DNA of 64,000 nt from Propionibacterium sp. oral taxon 192 str. F0372 (lineage in GTDB: Bacteria > Actinomycetota > Actinomycetes > Propionibacteriales > Propionibacteriaceae): the NCBI RefSeq assembly GCF_000413315.1, contig NZ_KE340297.1:406618-470617 (forward strand). The letters run 5' to 3'. The notes under the pieces were generated by a model. It saw only the letters and a program-made list of their open reading frames with translations. It made no database searches and had not been told where the DNA came from. Each line of letters begins with the position of its first letter. Position 1 is the first letter of the stretch. Below, in pieces: positions 21,987 through 31,007 of the stretch. The position numbers were made by a program, and so were the translations under genes.

Positions 21987-22146
21987 GAGTAGCTCGTCGG
22001 TCTCCACACTCACACGGTGCCTGACCGGGGGCAATCATTCGGTCCCCGGTGCTCCCGGGAATAGGCCAGATCTCTTCTCGGGCAGGGATAATGTCCGATT
22101 CCCGGCCCGCTTGGTGGTCTTCATGAGGCTACCTGCGAGCACCCCC

Positions 22147-22152
22147 TAGAGT
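22147..22152 (+). promoter_or_regulatory. Leaderless -10 box (TAGAGT) of the alpha/beta-hydrolase gene
   Basis: TANNNT hexamer with a 6-nt gap to the GTG at 22159 and no Shine-Dalgarno sequence. Confidence 0.4.
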
Positions 22153-22158
22153 TGGGAC

Positions 22159-23841
22159 GTGCTTCGTCCCGACGCCCTGACCGGCCTGCTCGCCCCGCAT
22201 CGGGCGGCTGCCCTGGCCGGCTATGCCGCTGCCTACACTCCCTCACTGCTGCCGCGTCCCTGGTATTTCCAGGGGCTGGTCGCAGGGCTCGGTGCAATGG
22301 CCGCATTCCAATCCGGGTTGCTGGTACGTTCCACCATCAGCCTGGCCACCCGCAAATTCCCGCCGCGCACGATCTCACTGCGGGCAATGACCACCACGGG
22401 AAGGATCGCCGGAGCGCTGGCCGGGCTGGGCGCAACCATCGCAATCCCCGCACTGGCCACCCGCTGGCAGCGAGCAAACGCCGACCACGTCGAGAATCCA
22501 GCCCACTCCCCCCTGTGGGCGGTGGGGTCTGCAGCCACCGCGGCAGCGGTCTTCTCCCTACTTGCCGCTCAGTGGCGTTTCATGGTGTGGGCCAGTTCCC
22601 ACCTGCACATCCGCGTCGCATCCAAGATGACCAATGCGATCTTGGCTCGCATCATCTCCACACTCACCGTGCTGGCCACCACAGGACTGGTCTTCGACCG
22701 GGTTCTGATGCGCGGGCTGATGCTGGTGGTCACCTCCGCATCGGCGAGGGTCGACCTGCGCACCCCACCCAATGTCGTCCAGCCCACCACCGAGTTGCAC
22801 TCTGGCTCTCCGGCCTCCAACGAATCGTGGGACCGGCTGGGCCTGCAAGGAAAGCGCTTCACCTGCGCCGGACCATCGCGGGAACGCATCGAAGAGGTAT
22901 GCGGAGGCCAGGCCATGCAACCCATCCGCGCCTATGCCTCAATGAATCGTCGTACCATCCCGCAAGTGGTCGATGCGGTACTTGCCGAGATGGACCGCAC
23001 CGATGCCTGGTCGAGGTCCCGGATCCTATTGGTCACCACCACCGGTCGCGGCAATGTCAACGAATGGTCGGCCTCCACCTTCGAATACCTCACCCGCGGA
23101 GACTGCGCAACGGTCGCTATGCAGTACTCCGGGCTGCCCTCGGCCGTCACAATGATCGCAGACAAGCAAGACCCCGTGCGTGCCTCTCGACTGCTGTATC
23201 AAGCCGTCACCGAACGAATCGCAGCCCTTCCCGCCGAGCGTCGTCCCCTGATTTACCTGGGCGGGGAGTCGCTCGGGGCCTTCGGCTCCACCGGAATTAT
23301 TGACGGTATTGAGGATCTGCCAACCTCGGCCGCCGGGGCGGTGTGGACCGGGTGCCCGGATTTCTCTCCTCTCCAGGAAGCCCTGATCGAGGCCCGCGAC
23401 CCAGGGTCGGACACTATTTTCCCCGTCGTCGACGGCGGGCGCCACGTCCGTTTCGCGATGACCCCGGAACAACTTGTCGTCCCCACCCATGGCGGGCACT
23501 TGGGGCCATGGGAGTTTCCCCGTTATGTTTTCCTACGCAACGAAACCGACCCGGTAACGTTTTGGAATCCGCGTCTGCTGTGGCGTCGCCCGCAGTGGCT
23601 CACCGACATGACGGGCACCAACACTCCGATGGGCCGGATGCGCTGGTGGCCGTTCATCACCTTCTGGCAAATCACATCCGATATGCCGGTGTGCCGCGAC
23701 GTCCGGGCGGGTTTCGGCCACAAGTACCATGCCGAACAATGCATCCCTGCGTGGGTGGCGGTCCTCGGCTTGGATCCCGATGAGGACCGCTCGGCGATCA
23801 CCGAGGCCCTGATGAGCGACGTTCCCCCGGTCTCACCCTGA
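22159..23841 (+). CDS. Membrane-anchored alpha/beta-hydrolase (Abhydrolase_9-like)
   Basis: 560 aa. The N-terminal half has several membrane segments (AAAYTPSLLPRPWYFQGLVA, AALAGLGATIAIPAL, a third near residue 120). The C-terminal half is an alpha/beta-hydrolase with the nucleophile elbow YLGGESLGAFGS, followed by conserved WTGCPDF and RDPGSDTIFP. This two-part layout matches the actinobacterial DUF2319/Abhydrolase_9 family of unknown substrate, possibly a lipid or envelope esterase. The GTG start agrees with the leaderless box. A stop-free reading in another frame is a shadow. Confidence 0.72.
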   Translation: MLRPDALTGLLAPHRAAALAGYAAAYTPSLLPRPWYFQGLVAGLGAMAAFQSGLLVRSTISLATRKFPPRTISLRAMTTTGRIAGALAGLGATIAIPALATRWQRANADHVENPAHSPLWAVGSAATAAAVFSLLAAQWRFMVWASSHLHIRVASKMTNAILARIISTLTVLATTGLVFDRVLMRGLMLVVTSASARVDLRTPPNVVQPTTELHSGSPASNESWDRLGLQGKRFTCAGPSRERIEEVCGGQAMQPIRAYASMNRRTIPQVVDAVLAEMDRTDAWSRSRILLVTTTGRGNVNEWSASTFEYLTRGDCATVAMQYSGLPSAVTMIADKQDPVRASRLLYQAVTERIAALPAERRPLIYLGGESLGAFGSTGIIDGIEDLPTSAAGAVWTGCPDFSPLQEALIEARDPGSDTIFPVVDGGRHVRFAMTPEQLVVPTHGGHLGPWEFPRYVFLRNETDPVTFWNPRLLWRRPQWLTDMTGTNTPMGRMRWWPFITFWQITSDMPVCRDVRAGFGHKYHAEQCIPAWVAVLGLDPDEDRSAITEALMSDVPPVSP

Positions 23842-23933
23842 GCGAAGGCAGCACTCGACCAACATCACTCGTCGCCGCTGAAGCGGGTTGTGGGGTAACT
23901 TGACATCAATTGCAGGTAAGAAAGAGGCCACCC

Positions 23934-24389
23934 ATGTCCGCACGCACCACCGCCCACAACATCTTCCGGGAAACCATGCTGCTGCTCGTGCGGCTCGGTA
24001 TCGCGGCGCTGATGTTCAGCCATGCCTGGTATCGCTGGCAGATAGAGGGCATTAATGGCCAAGTCGCGCGACTTCAGGAGTTCCACGTTCCGGCTGCCAG
24101 CCTGGTGGCTTCGGGAACCATCGCCTTCGAGGGAATCGGCGGGATACTACTCGCCATTGGATTGTTCACCCGCGTGCTCGGATTGCTGCTGGCCACCGAG
24201 CACATCCTGATCACCGTGCTGTTCAAGTGGTCTGCAGGCCCGTATCTGGCCAATGACGGTTTCGAGTACAACGTAGCGATGGCCTTGCTAGGTGTTCTCC
24301 TCCTGGGTTGTGGAGCCGGGCTCACAGGAGCCGATCGGCTCCTATTCCGTCGCCGCGGTGGTGACTCTGGCATTGATCCCTACCAGTAG
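23934..24389 (+). CDS. DoxX family membrane protein
   Basis: 151 aa from the ATG at 23934 (AGAGG upstream). Four helices: ETMLLLVRLGIAALMFSHAW, ASGTIAFEGIGGILLAIGLF, LLLATEHILITVLF and VAMALLGVLLLGCGAGLTGA. The first helix with a His/Trp pair and the GGxLLAIGLFTR motif are DoxX-like. Members are linked to thiol/oxidative stress in mycobacteria (DoxX-SodA-SseA), but partners are absent here. Basic tail LLFRRRGGDSG. Confidence 0.75.
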   Translation: MSARTTAHNIFRETMLLLVRLGIAALMFSHAWYRWQIEGINGQVARLQEFHVPAASLVASGTIAFEGIGGILLAIGLFTRVLGLLLATEHILITVLFKWSAGPYLANDGFEYNVAMALLGVLLLGCGAGLTGADRLLFRRRGGDSGIDPYQ

Positions 24390-24457
24390 ACGCCGGACAC
24401 CACCCAGCTGTGAGCCCACACAGCAAACGCACAGCTTCTCCTGTCAGAATCGGTGCC

Positions 24458-25183
24458 ATGGGCACCGAACAACCGATGACCCGCCCCGACGGGTCTCCAC
24501 TACGCATCCTCGCCGTCGACGACGAGCCTTCGCTGACCGAGCTGCTGCGTATGGCACTGCGCTACGAGGGCTGGGAACCACATACTGCCTGCACCGGAAC
24601 CGAAGCGGTCAAGCTGGCTCGTGAAGTGCGCCCGAATGCAATCATCCTGGACATGATGCTGCCTGATTTCGACGGCCTTGAGGTGATGCGCCGGGTGCGC
24701 ACCGAGGAACCGAATATGCCAGTGATCTTCCTCACCGCCAAAGATGACGTCGCCGACCGCATCGCCGGGTTGACTGCTGGCGGCGACGACTACGTCACCA
24801 AACCCTTCTCCTTGGAAGAGCTCATCGCCCGATTGCGAGCCCTGCTGCGTCGTTCGGGGGCTGCGGTGCACAACGAAGATGCACTTTTGGTAGTCGGCGA
24901 CTTGGTCATGGACGAGGATGCCCGCGAAGTCACCCGCGGCGGCGAACAGATCAATCTCACCGCCACCGAGTTCGAGCTACTGCGCTATCTGATGCGCAAT
25001 CCGCGCCGGGTACTGTCCAAGGCGCAGATCCTGGACCGAGTGTGGAACTACGACTTCGGCGGGGAGGACAACGTGGTGGAACTGTACATTTCCTATCTGC
25101 GCAAGAAGATCGACGTCGGCCGCGAACCGATGATCCATACCATGCGCCGGGCCGGATATGTCATCAAACCGGCTGGCCAGTGA
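24458..25183 (+). CDS. OmpR/PhoB-type response regulator
   Basis: 241 aa from the ATG at 24458. The receiver domain starts LRILAVDDEPSLTELLRMAL; the phospho-acceptor Asp is in NAIILDMMLPDFDGLEVMRR; it ends VIFLTAKDD...GGDDYVTKPFSLEELIARL. The winged-helix DNA-binding domain has LTATEFELLRYLMRNPRRVL and VVELYISYLRKKID then RRAGYVIK. Two more Met residues upstream are possible starts but the conserved part begins after 24458. It is coupled to the kinase gene (1-bp gap). Resembles TcrX/TrcR/MprA-type regulators; the signal is not known. Confidence 0.92.
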   Translation: MGTEQPMTRPDGSPLRILAVDDEPSLTELLRMALRYEGWEPHTACTGTEAVKLAREVRPNAIILDMMLPDFDGLEVMRRVRTEEPNMPVIFLTAKDDVADRIAGLTAGGDDYVTKPFSLEELIARLRALLRRSGAAVHNEDALLVVGDLVMDEDAREVTRGGEQINLTATEFELLRYLMRNPRRVLSKAQILDRVWNYDFGGEDNVVELYISYLRKKIDVGREPMIHTMRRAGYVIKPAGQ

Positions 25184-25184
25184 G

Positions 25185-26654
25185 ATGACGCTGCGCACCA
25201 CGCCAACCCTGCGCCGACAACTGGTCGTCCGCATCACCCTCATCGTAACGGTGGCTGCGGTGCTGATGGCTGGCCTGTCAACCTTCCTGGTCGCCCGGAT
25301 CCTCACCGACGCCGTCGACCAGCAGATCACCTACGCGGTACGGGCCACCGATTCGCGGCCCCGCGGACCCAACACCAAAGAACCCGACGCCCTGCCGACC
25401 GAGGGCCCGGTGGAACTACGAACTGGCGGCTTACCCACCGGGTCGATCACCGTGGTCTCTAACCCCTCCGGATCCGCCTTCGGATCCATCGTATTGTCCA
25501 CCGGGCCCTCGGTTGCCTCCGCCGAGCAGATCGCGACCCTGACTCATCTGCCTGATGACGGAATAGTGCGCACCATTACTGTCGAGGGTCTGGGCACCTA
25601 CCGCGCCGCCGCCATCAGCCGTGGGGACACCTTGCTTGCCGTCGCCGTGCCGATGGCCGCCACCCAAGCAGTACTGAAGGACCTCATGTGGGCCGAAGCA
25701 GGCCTCATCATCCTGGCCGCAGCTCTCGCCGCACTGGTATCCACCCTTGTGGTACGCAATTCACTGAAGCGTCTCAACCAGCTAGCATGCACCGCGGTGA
25801 CGGTATCAAATCTTCCACTGGAATCAGGTGAGGTCTCCATCGACGCTCGCGTGGACATGACAGGACTCTCCCCCGGCTCCGAGGTAGGCCGGGTGGGAAC
25901 GGCTCTCAACTCAATGCTGGACCATGTGGAAGACTCGCTGCGGGCCCGGGAGGCATCCGAGCAGCGGGTGCGCCAGTTCGTCGCCGACGCATCCCACGAG
26001 CTGCGCAATCCGTTGGCCTCCATCCGCGGTTATGCGGAACTCACCCGCCGGGGCCGCGACAAACTGCCTACCGATATCATTTTCGCCCTGGGACGCATCG
26101 ATTCCGAATCGCAGCGGATGAGTAAATTGGTCGAGGAGTTGCTTCTGCTGGCCCGCCTGGACAACGGGGTGGGCCTGGAACGTCACCCGATTGACCTTGC
26201 CGAATCGGTATTGACAGCGATCTCTGATACCCGGGCAGCTTCTGCGGACCATCATTGGCGGTTGGAGGTTCCCTCCACCCCGGTCATCGTGGAGGCCGAT
26301 GCTGCCCGTTTGCAGCAGGTATTGGTCAACGTCATGGGCAATGCCCGCAAGCACACCCCGGCGGGCACCACGGTGATGGTTTCCCTGGCCGTCGAGGGCG
26401 ACATAGCGGCGGTACGGGTGTCCGACGACGGCCCGGGCGTAGAACCGGAGCTCATCGACAAGCTTTTCGAGCGATTCACCAGAGGCGATACATCCCGGGG
26501 CCATGACGCCGAGGGATCGACGGGTCTGGGACTGGCGATCGCTGCTGCGGTGGTCAAGGAGCACGGAGGAACCATCACAGCAACAAATCTTTCCCCCCAT
26601 GGGACACGATTCACCATCACTCTGCCACTCGCGAAGGACGACTCCGAGCGATGA
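25185..26654 (+). CDS. Sensor histidine kinase, two-component partner
   Basis: 489 aa from the ATG at 25185, one base after the regulator stop. TM1 is at about 15-40 (RITLIVTVAAVLMAGLSTFL); an extracytoplasmic sensor follows to about 170; TM2 is at AGLIILAAALAALVSTLVVR; then a HAMP region. H-box VADASHELRNPLASIRGYAE (the His autophosphorylates), N-box NVMGNARKHTPAGT, G1 VSDDGPGVEPELIDKLFERF and G2 EGSTGLGLAIAAAVVKEHGG. It phosphorylates the upstream regulator. Signal unknown. Confidence 0.93.
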   Translation: MTLRTTPTLRRQLVVRITLIVTVAAVLMAGLSTFLVARILTDAVDQQITYAVRATDSRPRGPNTKEPDALPTEGPVELRTGGLPTGSITVVSNPSGSAFGSIVLSTGPSVASAEQIATLTHLPDDGIVRTITVEGLGTYRAAAISRGDTLLAVAVPMAATQAVLKDLMWAEAGLIILAAALAALVSTLVVRNSLKRLNQLACTAVTVSNLPLESGEVSIDARVDMTGLSPGSEVGRVGTALNSMLDHVEDSLRAREASEQRVRQFVADASHELRNPLASIRGYAELTRRGRDKLPTDIIFALGRIDSESQRMSKLVEELLLLARLDNGVGLERHPIDLAESVLTAISDTRAASADHHWRLEVPSTPVIVEADAARLQQVLVNVMGNARKHTPAGTTVMVSLAVEGDIAAVRVSDDGPGVEPELIDKLFERFTRGDTSRGHDAEGSTGLGLAIAAAVVKEHGGTITATNLSPHGTRFTITLPLAKDDSER

Positions 26655-26878
26655 GCTCTGAGCTGTGACAAGAGCTCGGTCGCTCATTGCGGACTGCTTG
26701 TGGGATGGTGCTGACCAGTGTTTGGCCAAGAATCGCACCCACGCCCAGATCACAGTACGAACACAGCACTCACACAGCTTCGAGCGTCATGCTCATTACA
26801 GAGCCGAGGCAGCCGACAGCGACGCCGCTTCTCCCCGCCGGCGCCTCGTCTCTCGGAACGACAAAAGGAACAGGAACT

Positions 26879-27196
26879 ATGCAGACCATGAAAATCCTCG
26901 ACACCGCCCGTCGCTACACATTCACCACGATGGGTACGGTAGCCACCATCACCTCCACCGACGACCTGACCGACACCGCCCGTCGCAAGGTGACCGACAT
27001 CTTCGTCCGCTGGCAGACAGGATCCGGTGGCCCGGAAGAGGTTCTCCCAGATCCCCTTGCCAAGGCGATGGCAATTTCCGAAGCCTGCGAGGTTCTCGAC
27101 GACGAGCAACCCGAGGGCTGGCGGCTGTTCGTCGGTTCTCTGGAGGTCACCGGCGGTGCGGCTTATCTGCGGCAGGAATTGGTTGTCGCCGCCTGA
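26879..27196 (+). CDS. Short ApbE-like N-terminal fragment protein
   Basis: 105 aa, ATG with AGGAA upstream. ARRYTFTTMGTVATITSTDD carries the MGT motif found at the start of ApbE FAD:protein FMN transferases, followed by helix-like DTARRKVTDIFVRW and DPLAKAMAISEACEVLDDE, where ApbE has its next helices. The catalytic FAD- and Mg-binding parts are missing, and the protein ends at VVAA after about one third of the normal length. It may be a truncated ApbE or a small stand-alone relative. It follows the sensor kinase by 225 bp. Confidence 0.45.
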   Translation: MQTMKILDTARRYTFTTMGTVATITSTDDLTDTARRKVTDIFVRWQTGSGGPEEVLPDPLAKAMAISEACEVLDDEQPEGWRLFVGSLEVTGGAAYLRQELVVAA

Positions 27197-27310
27197 GAAA
27201 CAGTCCGCCTGGCACAGCCCTTGTCCATCCGCAGATTCCTAGGCCAACAGCTGATCCGGAAAGCGTTATCAGCAGTTTTCCATATTCTCCACACTCACTG
27301 GCGGCATGAG

Positions 27311-27316
27311 TAAACT
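27311..27316 (+). promoter_or_regulatory. Leaderless -10 box (TAAACT) of the LacI-type gene
   Basis: TANNNT hexamer with a 7-nt gap to the ATG at 27324. It favours this start over the in-frame ATG at 27306, which lies upstream of the box. Confidence 0.5.
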
Positions 27317-27323
27317 GCTTTCC

Positions 27324-28325
27324 ATGAGCACTCTGAGCGAGGTTGCTGAACGAGCCGGGGTCTCCTTGGCGACGGCGTCCCGTGTCCTCAACGGAGCCGC
27401 GGGCCGGACCGTGCGCCCCGATCTGGCAGAGCGGGTGCAGACAGCCGCTGACGAACTCAAATATGTTCCCCATGCCGGGGCCCAGGCCATGGCACGTGGC
27501 GTGTCGAATATCGTTTGCCTGCTGGTCAATGACATTGCCGATCCCTATTCTGCAGCCGTCGCAGCCGGGATAGGACGAGTCGCCACCGAGAACCGGTTGT
27601 TGATGGCGGTCACTTCCACCGGCTCATCCGCTGCCAATCGCACGGCGGCCCTGCAGGTGCTCGCCGCGCAACAGGTGCGTGGGGTAATCATCGCCGGTGA
27701 CGCCCATGGCGGTAATCCGGATCGGGCCGAGTTGAGTACCTGCCTGGAAACTCTGCGGGCCAACGACACCACCGTGGTGAGCATCGGGGCCGGGGAAGTG
27801 GGGGTTGCGTCGGTGCAGCTGCCCGACCAAATTGGCACGAAACATCTTGCCGAGAAGCTGTTGGGCGCTGGGCACCGGTCCTTCGTCATTCTCGCGGGAC
27901 CCGTCGACCGAGCCTCTGCGGTGCAGCGTACCAAGGCCTTCACCGAGACCGTCGAGGCGGGAGGCGGACGTATTGTCACGACGATGACCGGCGGTTTTGA
28001 CCGGGCATCGGCCGAGAAGTCGGTGCATGATCTGCTAGGGGTGGGTCGGCTGCCTGATGTGATCTTTGCAACCAACGATCTCCAGGCGCTCGGCGCATTA
28101 CGTGCCCTACGCACGGCCAATCTCAATGTCCCCCACGATGTCGGGCTGGCCGCCTTCGGTGATTCGGGTGCCCTGAGCGACGCCGTCCCGGGGATCACCT
28201 CGGTGTCGGTGGACGCATCCCTGGCTGGGGAACTGGCCACGCGACTGGTCCTCGGGGATGAAAACGTTGCCCCGGAGCCGGTGGTTCCCCACGAGGTGCG
28301 GATGCGGGAGTCAACCCGGAACTGA
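27324..28325 (+). CDS. LacI/GalR family transcriptional regulator
   Basis: 333 aa from the ATG at 27324. MSTLSEVAERAGVSLATASR then VLNG is the LacI HTH, with the hinge helix DELKYVPHAGAQAMARG. A periplasmic-binding-protein-like ligand domain follows (IVCLLVNDIADPYSAAVAAG, ATNDLQALGALRALR, DVGLAAFGDS). It probably controls a carbohydrate or nucleoside function elsewhere, since no catabolic genes adjoin it. A weak palindrome at 27259-27270 (GAAAGCGTTATC) upstream might be an autoregulatory operator. Ligand unknown. Confidence 0.9.
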   Translation: MSTLSEVAERAGVSLATASRVLNGAAGRTVRPDLAERVQTAADELKYVPHAGAQAMARGVSNIVCLLVNDIADPYSAAVAAGIGRVATENRLLMAVTSTGSSAANRTAALQVLAAQQVRGVIIAGDAHGGNPDRAELSTCLETLRANDTTVVSIGAGEVGVASVQLPDQIGTKHLAEKLLGAGHRSFVILAGPVDRASAVQRTKAFTETVEAGGGRIVTTMTGGFDRASAEKSVHDLLGVGRLPDVIFATNDLQALGALRALRTANLNVPHDVGLAAFGDSGALSDAVPGITSVSVDASLAGELATRLVLGDENVAPEPVVPHEVRMRESTRN

Positions 28326-28329
28326 GCCA

Positions 28330-28617
28330 GGACCACACAAACCGGCACGAGCCCGATAGCAAACCCAGCCACGCTGCCCGGTTCACGCCGAAACTCTATG
28401 ACAGGCATGGACACCGCGGTTGTGAAAAGAAAAGGCGGAAGAATACTTCCGGGAATCACTTCCTGGTTGACCTCAATACTCCAGACCCAGGGCAGGAAAC
28501 CGAGCCCAACCCAAGGCCCAGCAAGATGATGGGCCAGGCATAATCCGCGCACTGGGCCAGCTGGTTGCAGGCCTTGATGACCAGCATCCCTATAACGGCG
28601 ATGATGAGCAATTCCAC
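28330..28617 (-). pseudogene. Remnant of a CPA1 Na+/H+ antiporter gene (N-terminal part)
   Basis: Minus-strand reading starts VELLIIAVIGMLVIKACNQL, continues to WPIILLGLGLG, then shifts frame to FLPWVWSIEVNQEVIPGSIL and PPFLFTTAVSMPVIEFRREP. Together these match the first three helices of NhaP/CPA1-type cation/proton antiporters. The reading frame is broken by at least one frameshift, and everything beyond about 95 codons is missing, replaced by the LacI gene 3' end. A decayed, truncated gene. Confidence 0.7.
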
Positions 28618-28728
28618 GCTCTACTTGCCCATCACCGACGATGCGGGAGACAAAAATACACGAGCTACGCCGTGATCCGGATCGGCCAAGTTGATCATCC
28701 GCATAGTCCGCCCGCGCTGCTGTTCACA

Positions 28729-28734
28729 TAGACT
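28729..28734 (+). promoter_or_regulatory. Leaderless -10 box (TAGACT) of dcd
   Basis: TANNNT hexamer with a 6-nt gap to the ATG at 28741 and no Shine-Dalgarno sequence. Confidence 0.5.
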
Positions 28735-28740
28735 GGCCCC

Positions 28741-29325
28741 ATGCTGTTGTCGGATCGTGACATTCGTGCCCAGATCGATGCCGGACGCGTCATCCTCAAT
28801 CCGTGGGACCAGACCATGGTGCAGCCCGCTTCGGTCGATGTGCGCCTCGACCGCTATTTCCGGGTCTTTGAGAACCACCGCTATGACGCCATCGACCCTT
28901 CCATAGACCAGTCGGAATTGACCCGCGAGGTCTCCCCGCACGCCGACACGCCCTTCGTGTTACATCCCGGCGAATTCGTTCTGGGCGCAACCTATGAGTA
29001 TGTCACTCTGCCTGATGACATCGCCGCCCGGCTGGAGGGCAAATCGTCGCTGGGGCGCCTAGGGCTGATCACTCATTCGACGGCCGGTTTCATCGATCCT
29101 GGTTTCTCTGGGCACATCACTTTGGAGTTGTCCAATATGGCGACCCTGCCGATCAAGCTCTACCCGGGCATGAAAATCGGCCAGCTGTGTTTCTTCCAGA
29201 TGTCCTCCGCATCGGAGGTGCCCTACGGCTCGGCAAGCCTCGGCTCCCACTACCAGGGCCAGCGCGGTCCAACCCCCTCACGCTCGCACCTGCGGTTCAC
29301 CAGGGTAAGCATCCCAGAAACCTGA
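28741..29325 (+). CDS. dcd: dCTP deaminase (likely bifunctional, dUMP-forming)
   Basis: 194 aa. Starts [20 protein letters not shown]. The trimeric active-site region is [20 protein letters not shown] then [16 protein letters not shown]. The C-terminal lid contains [15 protein letters not shown]. The [11 protein letters not shown] arrangement matches the Mycobacterium/Methanocaldococcus bifunctional DCD-DUT, which makes dUMP directly from dCTP, rather than the E. coli monofunctional form. It supplies dUMP for thymidylate synthesis and limits dUTP. Confidence 0.93.
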   Translation: MLLSDRDIRAQIDAGRVILNPWDQTMVQPASVDVRLDRYFRVFENHRYDAIDPSIDQSELTREVSPHADTPFVLHPGEFVLGATYEYVTLPDDIAARLEGKSSLGRLGLITHSTAGFIDPGFSGHITLELSNMATLPIKLYPGMKIGQLCFFQMSSASEVPYGSASLGSHYQGQRGPTPSRSHLRFTRVSIPET

Positions 29326-29425
29326 ATCGACCATGACCCAGACACCGGGTTATCGGCGCTGCAACGACACCACCGAAGCCTTGGCTAGCCCCGGACGCTG
29401 CGGTCCAGAAGGTCACGCCGACAGC

Positions 29426-30955
29426 TCACTTCGGTTGCGAGGTGCGTTCCCGCATCAGCTGTAGTTGGCGTTCGCCGAAACTAACGATTTGTCCCTCGAC
29501 CAACCGGATCACCTGGTCGGCGGGGCAGGGGTGCAAATCGCCTTGCTGATCGTAGACTGCGGTTCCGTTGGTGGAGCCGCGGTCTACCAGGAAGGGACCG
29601 CGGGCATCGACATCGATGGCAAGGTGAGTCTTGGAGACGGTGCGACTCGGTTCACCTGCGGCCACCGCGGCGACGGCCGATTCCCCCTCGCGGGGCACCG
29701 GGGCGCGCCCAAGGAGCACCTTGCCGTCGATCTTGATGGTGCGCCCGTCGTCCAGTCGCAGTATCCAGCCCTCGTCGGCTGGGCGTGTGTTCGGTTTCTG
29801 GACCAGCCGGGTGCCCTCATCCCCCTCATCAGCAACCTGGCGCGGCTTCATCCTGATTGGGGTCTCCGGTTGGACAGCCACCGCTTCCGGCTGGGTGGGA
29901 ACGGGCCACCCGGTCCCCGACGGGTTGGGTTGGCCTACCATCGGCGAGGGCTCACCAGGAACCAAGGTGCGCTGCCCGAATAGCGGAGCCTGCCCCCCGT
30001 GCGTCGGCTCCTGGTGGGTAGCGGGGAATCCAGGGACCTGAGAGATCGGGGCCGAGGTGACCGGCTGGGATGGCTGGGAGACGGGTGCAGGCGCATGCTG
30101 GAAGGGTTTTCCGGGTGTCGGGTGTGCTCCCGCCGACATAGACCTCTGCGGCACCTGTTGGGTCCAGGGATCGGCAGGGGCCTGTTGGGAGATCGGCGTC
30201 TGGGAAACCGGAGCAGAGAAGCCGGGCTGCTGACCAGGGATCGCCCTGCTGGGTGGTGCATCGAAACCGCTGCCAGGCGCCGAGCCGATATCTTGGCTGG
30301 GCGTGGTGGGAGCGAACCCGGAGCGATCATCCCATGTGGGCTGGGATGGGTCGGGCACTCGGTCAATGGGCGGCGGAGGTGCCGTGGGCGCGGTCGGCAT
30401 GGCGGGGGTACCGTCAAATCCCCCGGAGGTGAGGTGGGCAGGCAAACCCACCACCGAATTGGCGGGAGAGGAAATCTTGGCGGGTGTGGGCGTGATGGCC
30501 TCAGGCGCCACCCGGCGCTGCTTGCGGCGCACCGCGATTGACCGGGCAGCCATGTCCATCCAGCCTAGACGTCGTTCGTGTACCACCAGCGCGATGACCA
30601 TGATGATCCCGGGGATGAAAAGGGTCCAGCACGCCTGGAGAACCAGGGTGCGCAAACACATCCGGCCCCAGCCGATGGGTTTGCCGCTGGAGATATGCAC
30701 CAGTTGTAGGCCCATTACCCGGTAGCCGAGCCCGGCCTTGCGCGTCGCATACAACCACCACTGCACCATCACCCATCCCCACAACGCGGCGACCAGGATG
30801 ACGTCGTAGATCAGCCAGCCATCCAGGGTCCACACCTGGTTGATCAGCACCATCAGGATCATGACGAGGCTGGGGACAATGCGATCGATGAGTGAGGCAA
30901 GCAAACGGCGCCCCAAGGGCGCGACGGCGATCGACCGTTCCGTGGTGGTGCTCAC
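29426..30955 (-). CDS. RDD-domain membrane protein with C-terminal FHA domain
   Basis: 509 aa from the GTG at 30955 (AGGAG 6 nt upstream). The N-terminal RDD domain (about 10-145) has GRRLLASLIDRIVPSLVMIL, further helices and GLGYRVMGLQLVHISSGKPI. A long Pro/Gln/Ser-rich linker (about 150-380) follows. The C-terminal FHA domain has KVLLGRAPV, SKTHLAID and DRGSTNGTAVYD, which bind phosphothreonine. It is last gene of the envelope locus. FHA domains read Ser/Thr-kinase phosphorylation, but no kinase gene lies in the window. Confidence 0.88.
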   Translation of the reverse strand: MSTTTERSIAVAPLGRRLLASLIDRIVPSLVMILMVLINQVWTLDGWLIYDVILVAALWGWVMVQWWLYATRKAGLGYRVMGLQLVHISSGKPIGWGRMCLRTLVLQACWTLFIPGIIMVIALVVHERRLGWMDMAARSIAVRRKQRRVAPEAITPTPAKISSPANSVVGLPAHLTSGGFDGTPAMPTAPTAPPPPIDRVPDPSQPTWDDRSGFAPTTPSQDIGSAPGSGFDAPPSRAIPGQQPGFSAPVSQTPISQQAPADPWTQQVPQRSMSAGAHPTPGKPFQHAPAPVSQPSQPVTSAPISQVPGFPATHQEPTHGGQAPLFGQRTLVPGEPSPMVGQPNPSGTGWPVPTQPEAVAVQPETPIRMKPRQVADEGDEGTRLVQKPNTRPADEGWILRLDDGRTIKIDGKVLLGRAPVPREGESAVAAVAAGEPSRTVSKTHLAIDVDARGPFLVDRGSTNGTAVYDQQGDLHPCPADQVIRLVEGQIVSFGERQLQLMRERTSQPK

Positions 30956-31007
30956 TGTTGTCTCCTGTGGGCGCTGGTGACCATGCAGACCATTGTGCCG
31001 TTTCTGT

